A DNA stretch of 11,831 bases, from positions 1-11,831 of the forward strand of contig DIVI01000173.1 of the NCBI GenBank assembly GCA_002423305.1. The letters run 5' to 3'. The position numbers and the translations under genes are program-made. Positions 1 to 6,347 of the stretch are shown here, one piece after another; within the stretch, counting starts at the first letter, position 1, and each line of letters starts with the position of its first letter. This stretch comes from Methylococcus sp. UBA6136. Lineage in GTDB: Bacteria > Pseudomonadota > Gammaproteobacteria > Methylococcales > Methylococcaceae. Under the pieces are notes generated by a model. It made no database searches. It was not told where the DNA came from and saw nothing but the letters and a program-made list of their open reading frames with translations.

Positions 1-151
1 GTGCATCGGGATGCCCCTGACCCGCTATCCAGAGGGCCCAGAGCCCGGGCCATAGCAGGAGGAAGATGCCTATCGGCTTGTCGAAGCGCATCAGTCGCCA
101 GTAGGCGTCCAGTTTGCCGCGCTTTTTGCTGGGTTCGGGGGTGAGGGTCAT
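1..151 (-). CDS. ubiA: 4-hydroxybenzoate polyprenyltransferase, N-terminal part
   Basis: This is the first 50 codons of an integral membrane prenyltransferase that attaches the polyprenyl tail to 4-hydroxybenzoate, the second step of ubiquinone synthesis. The visible part reads from ATG at 151-149 into a hydrophilic start, then the typical sequence MRFDKPIGIFLLLWP, which matches the conserved N-terminus and first membrane helix of UbiA. The catalytic NDxxD motifs lie beyond the left edge and cannot be checked. The start overlaps the ubiC stop (ATGA). No Shine-Dalgarno sequence is visible just upstream, so translation probably depends on coupling to ubiC. The gene continues past position 1. 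Family assignment is secure from the start sequence and the ubiC neighbour. Confidence 0.9.
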   Translation of the reverse strand, partial: MTLTPEPSKKRGKLDAYWRLMRFDKPIGIFLLLWPGLWALWIAGQGHPDA

Positions 152-738
152 GGATCACTGATTTGAAAAAGCGGTGGCAGAAAGAATTCGGCAACCAGGA
201 GCTTATGCTCCGGCCCCAGGCTGTAAAGCGAGCGCCGTCCCCAGACAAGGGCGGTTGGGGTCTGATCGGGCGCTTGATCGGGAAAGGGCTTGGGTTGCCA
301 ATCGCCGGGCGTCACCCGAGTCAGTTGCAGCTGAAGGCGTTGCAGACGGGGATCGGCAAAGAGAATGTGCCCCAACGGACGAGAGCCGAGGTTGGCTAGT
401 CGCCGATCAGCGCCATACAGGGTTTGAGCGGGGATGATGCTGCGAGCCACCACCAGAGGCTGGGGGCCATTCTGCAACGCGACTTCCCGAACGATCGCCC
501 GATGTCCGGGCTTCAACCCAAGTTGACGAGCTTCATCCATGCCGGGTTTCTGCCAGGATTGCTGGAGCAGGACCACGTGAAATTTATCGCCCACCAGGCG
601 GAGTAGGCGCTGTGTCAGTGACCCTGGCTCGAACAGCCAGGAGGCGCTGGCCGGGTGAATCCTGCTGCGTGGAAGACTCCCGTGATGAGCGCGCTGCCAG
701 CGGGGCGGGTGAATGAAAAGCTGGCTGCGAATATTCAA
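148..738 (-). CDS. ubiC: Chorismate pyruvate-lyase
   Basis: This cytosolic enzyme removes pyruvate from chorismate to give 4-hydroxybenzoate, the first committed step of ubiquinone synthesis. The 196-residue product aligns by eye with E. coli UbiC (165 residues). It has the SLTQRL segment (40-45) and REV with Arg84, ARSIIP (98-103), PLGHILF with Leu122, WGRRSLY (166-172) and AEFFLP with Glu184. Arg84, Leu122 and Glu184 correspond to the E. coli active-site Arg76, Leu114 and Glu155. It is longer than E. coli UbiC mainly through an extra stretch of about 14 residues around 143-160, rich in Pro, Asp and Gln, just before WGRRS. The only plausible start in frame is TTG at 738-736: an in-frame TAG lies at 768-766 and there is no ATG or GTG before SLTQRL. 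The stop overlaps the ubiA start by four bases, so the two form an operon. Confidence 0.9.
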   Translation of the reverse strand: MNIRSQLFIHPPRWQRAHHGSLPRSRIHPASASWLFEPGSLTQRLLRLVGDKFHVVLLQQSWQKPGMDEARQLGLKPGHRAIVREVALQNGPQPLVVARSIIPAQTLYGADRRLANLGSRPLGHILFADPRLQRLQLQLTRVTPGDWQPKPFPDQAPDQTPTALVWGRRSLYSLGPEHKLLVAEFFLPPLFQISDP

Positions 739-762
739 GTAGAGGTTCCGAAAATGGGGCGC

Positions 763-771
763 ATTCTAGCA
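763..771 (-). promoter_or_regulatory. Extended -10 promoter candidate for ubiCA
   Basis: On the minus strand the sequence reads TGCTAGAAT, an extended -10 element (TGn followed by a 5/6 match to TATAAT). No good -35 hexamer stands at the usual distance, as is common for extended -10 promoters. Transcription would begin near 756, giving a leader of about 18 bases before the TTG start of ubiC. A GGAA at 751-748 could act as a weak ribosome site. Confidence 0.4.
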
Positions 772-870
772 AATGCGTCATGGGCCGGCTCTTGGTCTGA
801 TGGAGATCCAGTGGCAACTCGATGGTATGCTTCGCACACTTTTGAGACAGCCCCGAAAGGAGTGAACGCC

Positions 871-1749
871 ATGTTATTTCGTCGCGGACGTGAGAGTGAC
901 AATGTGGAGGATCGTCGCGGCCAGCGTTCCGGCGGCGGCTTTTCACCGTCCAGCGGAAAGGGGATTGGCGTCGGCACTATTATGCTGGTGCTGGTGGGAA
1001 TGTATTTCGGCATCGACCCTCGCGTTGTGCTGACGCTGGTCAGCACCGGATCGGCCATCAAGCAGCAGTATCAGACCTCGGCACCCGCGCAAAAGCCTCC
1101 GTCGGATGATCCTCAGTCGCGGTTCGTTTCCATGGTGCTGGCGGATACCGAGGACACTTGGGCCGACCTGTTCAAGCGGCAGGGGCTGCGTTACCAGGAC
1201 CCGAAACTGGTGTTGTTTGACGGGGTGACCCCGACGCCATGCGGAATGGGGCAGTCGGCCATGGGCCCGTTCTATTGCCCACCGGATCAGAAGGTCTACA
1301 TCGATCTTCGCTTCTATGACGAGATGAAACGCCGTTTTGGCGCACCGGGCGACTTTGCTCAGGCCTATGTCATCGCCCATGAAGTTGGCCACCACGTGCA
1401 AAATCTGCTGGGCACTGCCGACAAAGTTTCGTCCCTGCAAAGCCGAATCGGCAAGGCACAAGCCAATCAGCTCTCGGTGAGGATGGAGCTCCAGGCGGAC
1501 TGCTATGCCGGGGTTTGGGCCAACAATGCCCACCAGGCGCGTCAGATTCTTGAGCAGGGTGATATCGAAGAAGGCCTGCGGGCGGCGAGCGCCATCGGTG
1601 ATGACGAAATGCAACGCCGCAGTCAGGGCTATGTGAGGCCGGATGCCTTCACGCATGGCTCCTCTGCACAGCGGGTTGAGTGGTTCAAGCGCGGACTGAA
1701 TGCCGGGGACATGAAGGCTTGCGATACTTTTACCGCTGAGCGGATTTGA
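871..1749 (+). CDS. ypfJ: YpfJ-type neutral zinc metallopeptidase, membrane-anchored
   Basis: The 292-residue product belongs to the YpfJ/KPN_02809 zinc-peptidase family (E. coli YpfJ is about 287 residues); its physiological substrate is not established. A charged N-terminus (MLFRRGRE) and a Gly/Ser-rich linker lead into one membrane helix at about 33-48, so the catalytic domain probably faces the periplasm. The zinc site is HEVGHH at 170-175 (His170, Glu171, His174), followed by ELQADCYAG with Glu206 and Asp210, one of which is the likely third ligand. CGMGQ and FYCPPDQ are also typical of the family. The reading frame is open from 655, but ATG at 871 is the start: a strong AAAGGAG stands at 856-862, eight bases upstream, and the product then matches family length. 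The gene is divergent from ubiC and ends just before a terminator shared with the convergent gene. Confidence 0.92.
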   Translation: MLFRRGRESDNVEDRRGQRSGGGFSPSSGKGIGVGTIMLVLVGMYFGIDPRVVLTLVSTGSAIKQQYQTSAPAQKPPSDDPQSRFVSMVLADTEDTWADLFKRQGLRYQDPKLVLFDGVTPTPCGMGQSAMGPFYCPPDQKVYIDLRFYDEMKRRFGAPGDFAQAYVIAHEVGHHVQNLLGTADKVSSLQSRIGKAQANQLSVRMELQADCYAGVWANNAHQARQILEQGDIEEGLRAASAIGDDEMQRRSQGYVRPDAFTHGSSAQRVEWFKRGLNAGDMKACDTFTAERI

Positions 1750-1753
1750 TTGA

Positions 1754-1780
1754 AAAAAGCCCCACCAGGGTAGGGCTTTT
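1754..1780. terminator. Bidirectional rho-independent terminator
   Basis: AAAAGCCC at 1755-1762 pairs perfectly with GGGCTTTT at 1773-1780 around a ten-base loop. The stem lies five bases after the ypfJ stop and 22 bases beyond the stop of the convergent minus-strand gene. Read on the minus strand, the stem runs into six T residues, a strong terminator. Read on the plus strand, the T run is four bases and lies within the stem. Confidence 0.8.
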
Positions 1781-1802
1781 GCGGAACGGTGCAGGCCAGT
1801 CG

Positions 1803-2768
1803 TCAGTGCCCGGTGTGGCTTCCGTCTGATTTCATGCAATGCCCCATTTCGGCATGCCAGACTTCCGGGGCGATACATCCGTGGTTGTCTTGCAGTTTCG
1901 GCATGGACTTGCCGCCCTTGCCCTTGGCGGCCCATGTAGCCACATCGCTGAAGTAACGATCCAGAACGGCATCGCTGGGGCGAACTTCCGCTGTCTTGCC
2001 CACGCCGTTACAGCTTGCAGGCAATGGATTCTTGGTCAGATTGCGAACCACTGTGATTTGTGGCACGTACCCTGCGGAAGCGATGAGCTCATTGGGTATT
2101 CCAGGCGTGGGGTTCTTTGTCCACACATATCCGCAACCTGCAGCGCCGTAATCGGCGGCTGGAATATCGACTACCAGTTTGCTGTAGCAACTGTCCTTTT
2201 TAAAGTTAGGCAGGGTCGCCACGAATTCAATGTTCTTGTAGAACTCATTGGTCAAGCCCCATTTGCCCTTGGCTTGAGACCCCGTTAACCCGGTATAGGT
2301 AATGGCGGCAACATCCCAAGTGTTTTCGCCATGGTTGTAATAGGAGGGTACCGGTTCCTTGGTGGGCTCAATGGTTTTCCATTGATTGTCGACCGAGGGC
2401 TTGATGCTCATGACACCGCTACCGCTCATCCAGGCGGTTTGATCTGCCGGCGCGTACGTGTTGTATGTCCAGACAATACCGCTGAGTCCGCTGCCAACGG
2501 GCGCTTGCTGGGTCCCTCTTGCGTCAAGCCATTCAGTGACGACCTGATCTGTCCCGTTGGGGAAGACAATTTTGACGTCACGAATATCTTCCGAGACTCC
2601 CCCGTGACCACAGGTATGGGCAAGGTTGAGCTTGAGGAACTGTCTGGTGCCCTCAGGCCAGTTGCGGCTGCCATCCACCGGGTTTTCGACAAAATTACTA
2701 TGGGCAGAAACTACCCCGCTCATGAGTATGGCGGAAATCGCCGCTGTGACAGTAACGACAGTACGCAT
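1803..2768 (-). CDS. Exported protein with predicted mature N-terminal His; possible DUF1775/YcnI-like copper protein
   Basis: This 321-residue protein starts with a clear signal peptide (about 1-22, ending GVVSA) whose predicted cleavage leaves His23 as the mature N-terminus, followed by SNFVENP. The first domain contains LNLAHTCGHG (47-56), then VKIVFPNG (66-72), a pattern resembling the HGC...VxIPxG core of DUF1775/YcnI, a periplasmic fold that binds copper through its N-terminal His. The resemblance is by eye and distant. Cysteines at 53, 194, 212, 253, 298 and 311 suggest an oxidising compartment. The tail is crowded with possible metal ligands: His296, Cys298, His305, Met308, His310, Cys311, Met312, His318 and His321. 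The ATG start has GAGAGG about ten bases upstream. Regulation may involve the palindrome in the leader. Copper binding is inferred; an alternative is another His-brace-type or carbohydrate-binding secreted protein. Confidence 0.75.
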   Translation of the reverse strand: MRTVVTVTAAISAILMSGVVSAHSNFVENPVDGSRNWPEGTRQFLKLNLAHTCGHGGVSEDIRDVKIVFPNGTDQVVTEWLDARGTQQAPVGSGLSGIVWTYNTYAPADQTAWMSGSGVMSIKPSVDNQWKTIEPTKEPVPSYYNHGENTWDVAAITYTGLTGSQAKGKWGLTNEFYKNIEFVATLPNFKKDSCYSKLVVDIPAADYGAAGCGYVWTKNPTPGIPNELIASAGYVPQITVVRNLTKNPLPASCNGVGKTAEVRPSDAVLDRYFSDVATWAAKGKGGKSMPKLQDNHGCIAPEVWHAEMGHCMKSDGSHTGH

Positions 2769-2800
2769 TGGTATGAACCCTCTCTAACGTTGGTTTGATG

Positions 2801-2816
2801 TTGAACGTTCGCTCAA
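2801..2816. promoter_or_regulatory. TetR-like operator palindrome
   Basis: TTGAACGTTCGCTCAA is an imperfect 16-base palindrome (12 of 16 positions symmetrical, TTGARCG...CGYTCAA) with a perfect GAACGTTC core at 2803-2810. This form is common for TetR-family operators. A further half-site, TGAACGC, follows at 2820-2826. It lies 33 bases upstream of the ATG of the exported protein, between that gene and the best -10 element. No TetR gene is in the window, so the regulator is unknown. Confidence 0.4.
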
Positions 2817-2866
2817 TTGTGAACGCACCCAAAACAACAGCACAAACCATGCCACTGTAGTAATAA

Positions 2867-2872
2867 ATTATA
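2867..2872 (-). promoter_or_regulatory. -10 promoter element candidate for the exported copper-like protein
   Basis: The minus strand reads a perfect TATAAT here in an AT-rich stretch. No good TTGACA match is found 16 to 18 bases upstream, so it could need an activator or be a chance match in AT-rich DNA. Transcription would start near 2860, giving a leader of about 90 bases that contains the TetR-like palindrome, which could then act as a roadblock. Confidence 0.35.
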
Positions 2873-2940
2873 TTTCCGTAATATTAGTAATTACTTAAAT
2901 ATGGCTCTAGGAATTGCCCTTTGACAAGGCCCTCCTGAAC

Positions 2941-3017
2941 TGCGTCGAAAAGCTCAGTGCGAGAATATTTCATTATAGAACAACTAACTAACTGTTCTTT
3001 CTGGGCTTGTCGAAGCA
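2941..3017. repeat. REP-like inverted repeat element
   Basis: TGCGTCGAAAAGCTCAG at 2941-2957 and CTGGGCTTGTCGAAGCA at 3001-3017 are inverted copies matching at 14 of 17 positions. Nested inside is a perfect inverted pair, AGAACA at 2977-2982 and TGTTCT at 2993-2998. The arms follow the CTTCGACAAGCTCAG pattern seen in dispersed extragenic repeats of many gammaproteobacteria. It has no coding capacity and carries no transposase. Whether it recurs in this genome cannot be seen here. Confidence 0.5.
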
Positions 3018-3244
3018 TGCGTGGATAATTTTTTGAAGCCCCTTTTTGTATATCTCGCCTCAGGCGGTTGCTGTGCCTGGGGCTGAGGCCAACCGACCTC
3101 GGCAGATTTTGAAATGGCTGCGCTTTACCTGGGGTGAAGGATAGCCGGGAAGCTAATGCTGCTAGGAATTAAGGGATTTGCCACAGGTGACTCAGCTAAA
3201 TAACACAGTACAATTTGTATGGTTTTTATGAGGTCGGAATTTTC

Positions 3245-4150
3245 TTATCGACAGCCTGCTTGGGTTGTATGCACGGGAGCTACTGCCAGAATCGCGCCTG
3301 ACACTGCCACGCGAATAGCGCAGGGCACGTTTTCAGCGGCCACCGGGATGGAGGCTGACCACAATGATCCCTCAGATTCCGTCCTTCCCAAAGGCGTCCC
3401 ATTCAGGGCTTCGATGAGGACCCCAATGGAGTTTGCTGTGGAGTGAGACACCCTGCCGGAGATGTTAAGAATCCCCGATTCATAGCGGGATTGCTCCACT
3501 GTCAAGGTTTGGACGATGGTCGTGGGTTCAGCGACAAACAGGCGTATTGACTGGCTCGCCACCAACTTTGGCTTGCGCTTTTTTTCGGTGGCGATCAGTT
3601 TTACATTAAAGCTTTTGCCCGCCTGCTTTTTTTTCGGCTTCCATCTCAGGGTGGCGGTCCACTTGCCATTGACTTTGCCGCCTTGCTTCAGGCTTGCGCC
3701 GGGAGGGAGTGATTTTGCACTTAATTTGATGACATCATCTTCCGCATCCGTCGCCACCACCGGGAGTTGAAATACCTGCCCGAGGAGAGCCGTTTGCGGG
3801 GTCGACAAGTGCTCAAGCACCGGTGCAGTGTTAGTGTCAGGCTCTACTGGTTCGGTGCCGATCTGGCATAGCACATCGAGAAAATTACCGGATTGATAGG
3901 CTAGGAGATTATTGGCATTTTGATGGCAGATATTGCAGTTGTTGACAGAGAAACCGGGTACCGGTCTGCCGGCCTTGGCGCATTCGGTTTTTACTCTTTG
4001 AGCGTATCCCGGTTGCGAGGAAACCTCGCAACTGAAGAGACTCAAGGTAAAGCAGAGAGCCAGCGATGCGCCGATATCAGGCAGGCAAAACAGGGTCGGT
4101 GAGCAGGGTGACTTCAGGTAATGGTTCGTCATCGTGTGCTGGTCCGTCAT
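3245..4150 (-). CDS. Exported mono-haem c-type protein with Ig-like domains
   Basis: The product is unnamed. From ATG at 4150 it has 301 residues. A hydrophobic export segment (about 27-40, ASLALCFTLSLFS) is followed at once by Cys41; LFSC is only a poor lipobox, so a lipoprotein is possible but unsure. A small domain at 45-95 has one haem-attachment motif, CNICH (72-76). No Met stands nearby as sixth ligand. An Ig/cadherin-like module follows at about 108-206 (PVVATDAEDD, SLPPGASL, LRWKP), then a second beta-rich module at about 212-300 with Cys277 and Cys300. The frame is open to ATG 4249, which would overlap the upstream gene and put 33 polar residues first; ATG 4132 is the other reasonable start. 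It lies 64 bases after the propeller gene and is probably cotranscribed. The role is unknown; electron transfer or binding at the cell surface are guesses. Confidence 0.75.
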   Translation of the reverse strand: MTDQHTMTNHYLKSPCSPTLFCLPDIGASLALCFTLSLFSCEVSSQPGYAQRVKTECAKAGRPVPGFSVNNCNICHQNANNLLAYQSGNFLDVLCQIGTEPVEPDTNTAPVLEHLSTPQTALLGQVFQLPVVATDAEDDVIKLSAKSLPPGASLKQGGKVNGKWTATLRWKPKKKQAGKSFNVKLIATEKKRKPKLVASQSIRLFVAEPTTIVQTLTVEQSRYESGILNISGRVSHSTANSIGVLIEALNGTPLGRTESEGSLWSASIPVAAENVPCAIRVAVSGAILAVAPVHTTQAGCR

Positions 4151-4214
4151 GTAAATGGGTTGATGCAGGTTAAGTATGCAGGGTTCATGCCCGCTTTCAG
4201 GATAGGTTCCCAAA

Positions 4215-6347
4215 CTATTCAAAAACCGCTTTGACCTTCTTTTTTGCATCCATCAATACCCTGCAGGTCACAACGGGCCCGGAACATCCGTCGCCGCTCC
4301 AGCCCGCAAAGGTCATGCCGCTAGCTGGGGTTGCCGTCAGCACGATTTCCGTGCCGGTTGTGAATTTGGCGCTGCAGGAGGTCTTGTTGTTGCCGCAGTT
4401 GAGTCCAGCCGGGGCGCTGCTTATGCTGCCATTTCGGGTCTTTTTGATCTGGAGGGCATATTTCGGTAACGCCTCAAACCTGGGCATGACGGTGGTCTTC
4501 GGCTTGAGCAGTGTCACTTTGCAGCCGGCCCCGTCCGCTTGCGGGCAGTCTGACCACCGCTTGAATAAATAACCGGGTTCGGCGGTGGCTGTCAGGCTGA
4601 CCAAGGCATCCTTGCCGAACGCAAATGTGCACGCTTTTTCCTGTTGACTACAACGAATGCCTTCGGGGGAGCTGGTAACAAGTCCACCAAGAAGCTGGCT
4701 ACGGTTGATCTGAAGCAGGTAGGAAGCTGACAGAACAAATTTGGCGGCCACGGTTTTGTCGCTCGTTAGCTTGACGACACATTCGGCCTTGCCGGAACAA
4801 CTGCCCGACCAACCGGTGAATGTATACCCCTCGGCCGGTGTGGCCGTGAGAGTGACCGCCGTGCCGCTGTCAAATTTGGCTTTGCAGCTGACGCCGCAAT
4901 CGATCCCAGCTGGATTGCCGCTGACCGTGCCGGCGCCGGATTTGTTGACTGTGAGCGTATAGCGGTCGACAGCGTAGTTTCCCTGCACCGCCTGTACTAC
5001 CTGATGCTCACCATTCGAGCGTAACCAGACGACTGTCGCACGGTCACCGCCGATCATGGCCACTTCCTGAAACTGGGCATCTTCGCCGGCCTTGCTCAGA
5101 ACCTTGGTGGGCGTCCAGGCGCCATTCTTATAGTGGGCACCTCGCACGGTTTGGGAATAGCCGTTGGATCGGTTCCAGACGGCGGTGTAAGAACCGCTGT
5201 TATCCGTGGCGATTTTGGGGGTGTAAGCATTCTGTCCGCTGTCGTTGGGGGCCTCGATGTTTCCCCAGCTGCTGTTTTGGAAGGACCGGGTACGGACGGT
5301 CCATAGTCCGGACACGTTTTGTTGAGTCCAAATGGCGACGGCGCCACCCCCGGATTGATGGCTGGTGACCTGCGGGGTATCGCAGGTAGCACTGACGGAA
5401 CTGACCGGCGTAATCGTGTCCCAGCCCACGCTGGGGTTGTAGTGGCGCCCCTGGACGTTGAACAGGGTGCCGTTGGCCTGTAACCAGACAACCGTGACAT
5501 TGCCCGCGGTGTCCGTCGCCAATTGGGGCAGCTTGGTGTCCTGTTCGACCGCGCTGATGTTGGTGACGGCGCTCCAGCTGCCCAGGCGATAGCGAATGCT
5601 CTGCACCAGATTGCTGATGCCGTTGAATTGTGACCAGACCAATGTCACCACGTTATTGCCATCGATGACTGCCTGCGGTGTCGCGGCCAGCTGGCCGGGG
5701 ACACTGAGCGAGACCTCGGCTTGCCATACGCCATCTACCAGGAGGCGTGCCTGCAGCTCCCAGTTGATGCCGTTGTAGCCAATCCAGGTGGCCACAGCGT
5801 TACCGGCGCCATTCATGGCGATGCGAGGGGTTCGGGTATTGATGCCCTCGGCGCTGAGGCGTGTGGCTTCAGACCAGCTGCCGTTCCGGTAGCGGGCGGT
5901 GTAGACCGCGTTGTTGCCGCGATCGGTGGCCATCCAGATGGCTCGGGCCTGACCGCTGGCATCGATGGCTACAGCGGGTTGAATGGCGTCGCGGTCGGTA
6001 AAACTGATGGGTTGCACGGGGTCCCAGGTGGTGCCGTTGTAAAGGGCCCCTTGGGCGATCCAATAGACTCCGTTGAAGCGCGACCAGATCGCCATGGCTT
6101 GTCCCTTCTGGTTGCCCGCGATCTGTGGGATGCGGGCATCCTGGCTGGAATCACTGAGATTTCTCGGGGGCGAGATCCATTGCCAGGCGGCGAGAAGGGG
6201 GGCTGAGTTGGCCAGCATAACCGCTGCCAACAACAAATTGGCCAGGACAGAACCCGCCATCCTGCGGGATTGGGACAGGGAGGGATCTGTTAAACCTGCG
6301 CGGGACGGGGAGGTTGTCGCAGCCGTGGAATCAGGTGTTACTTTCAT
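4215..6347 (-). CDS. Secreted beta-propeller protein with three InlB-like repeats
   Basis: This is an uncharacterised 710-residue exported protein. A signal segment lies at about 31-54 (ending APLLAA). Residues 70-455 hold about eight copies of a repeat of about 50 residues (pattern P.IA.D..G.A.A.W...NG followed by G.W), the size and rhythm of a seven- or eight-bladed beta-propeller. Residues 463-538, 543-625 and 628-709 are three divergent InlB B-type repeats (GAGTVSGNPAGIDC, TLTATPAEGYTFTGWSG). Each carries four cysteines in the same places (484/488/517/523, 566/573/601/609, 651/658/688/695), so disulfides are likely. The start is uncertain. ATG 6347 gives a long n-region with SRR before the hydrophobic core; ATG 6260 would give a compact signal peptide; the frame is open to 6434. 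With ATG 6347 it overlaps the antiporter stop by 17 bases, suggesting coupling. A role in surface binding is inferred. Confidence 0.8.
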   Translation of the reverse strand: MKVTPDSTAATTSPSRAGLTDPSLSQSRRMAGSVLANLLLAAVMLANSAPLLAAWQWISPPRNLSDSSQDARIPQIAGNQKGQAMAIWSRFNGVYWIAQGALYNGTTWDPVQPISFTDRDAIQPAVAIDASGQARAIWMATDRGNNAVYTARYRNGSWSEATRLSAEGINTRTPRIAMNGAGNAVATWIGYNGINWELQARLLVDGVWQAEVSLSVPGQLAATPQAVIDGNNVVTLVWSQFNGISNLVQSIRYRLGSWSAVTNISAVEQDTKLPQLATDTAGNVTVVWLQANGTLFNVQGRHYNPSVGWDTITPVSSVSATCDTPQVTSHQSGGGAVAIWTQQNVSGLWTVRTRSFQNSSWGNIEAPNDSGQNAYTPKIATDNSGSYTAVWNRSNGYSQTVRGAHYKNGAWTPTKVLSKAGEDAQFQEVAMIGGDRATVVWLRSNGEHQVVQAVQGNYAVDRYTLTVNKSGAGTVSGNPAGIDCGVSCKAKFDSGTAVTLTATPAEGYTFTGWSGSCSGKAECVVKLTSDKTVAAKFVLSASYLLQINRSQLLGGLVTSSPEGIRCSQQEKACTFAFGKDALVSLTATAEPGYLFKRWSDCPQADGAGCKVTLLKPKTTVMPRFEALPKYALQIKKTRNGSISSAPAGLNCGNNKTSCSAKFTTGTEIVLTATPASGMTFAGWSGDGCSGPVVTCRVLMDAKKKVKAVFE

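Larger units (their letters stand above)
2769..3244. other. Non-coding stretch with regulatory and repeat elements
   Basis: About 476 bases lie between two minus-strand genes with no convincing coding frame. The right part of the leader (about 2850-2900) is AT-rich, unlike the surrounding DNA. I can point to a -10 element, a palindrome, a REP-like inverted repeat and a GC-rich inverted repeat (GCCTCAG at 3057-3063 with CTGAGGC at 3083-3089). There is also a short AT-rich palindrome, TACAATTTGTA, at 3209-3219. No clear terminator with a T run follows the gene ending at 3245. Confidence 0.6.

Noticed and set aside
60..90. Sequence CTTGTCGAAGC near the left edge resembling the repeat arm
   Set aside because: It encodes the conserved FDKPIG of UbiA, so the similarity is explained by coding.
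655..870. In-frame upstream extension of the ypfJ-type gene
   Set aside because: AAAGGAG before ATG 871 and the family length support the internal start; the extension overlaps the ubiC promoter and 5' end.
943..1935. Long minus-strand open frame of 330 codons
   Set aside because: It lies opposite ypfJ, which has a strong ribosome site and the HEVGHH zinc motif, and runs through the terminator; the product has no family-like pattern.
2955..3120. Minus-strand translation across the non-coding stretch, possible transposase remnant
   Set aside because: The readable segment is short, proline/lysine-rich, bounded by stops and without any recognisable transposase motif.
3219..3446. Short plus-strand frame starting in the non-coding stretch
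   Set aside because: Most of it is opposite the haem-protein gene and it has no ribosome site.
5721..6206. Plus-strand open frame of 161 codons with a Gly/Val-rich product
   Set aside because: It mirrors the repeats of the propeller gene; the repetitive look comes from the opposite strand.
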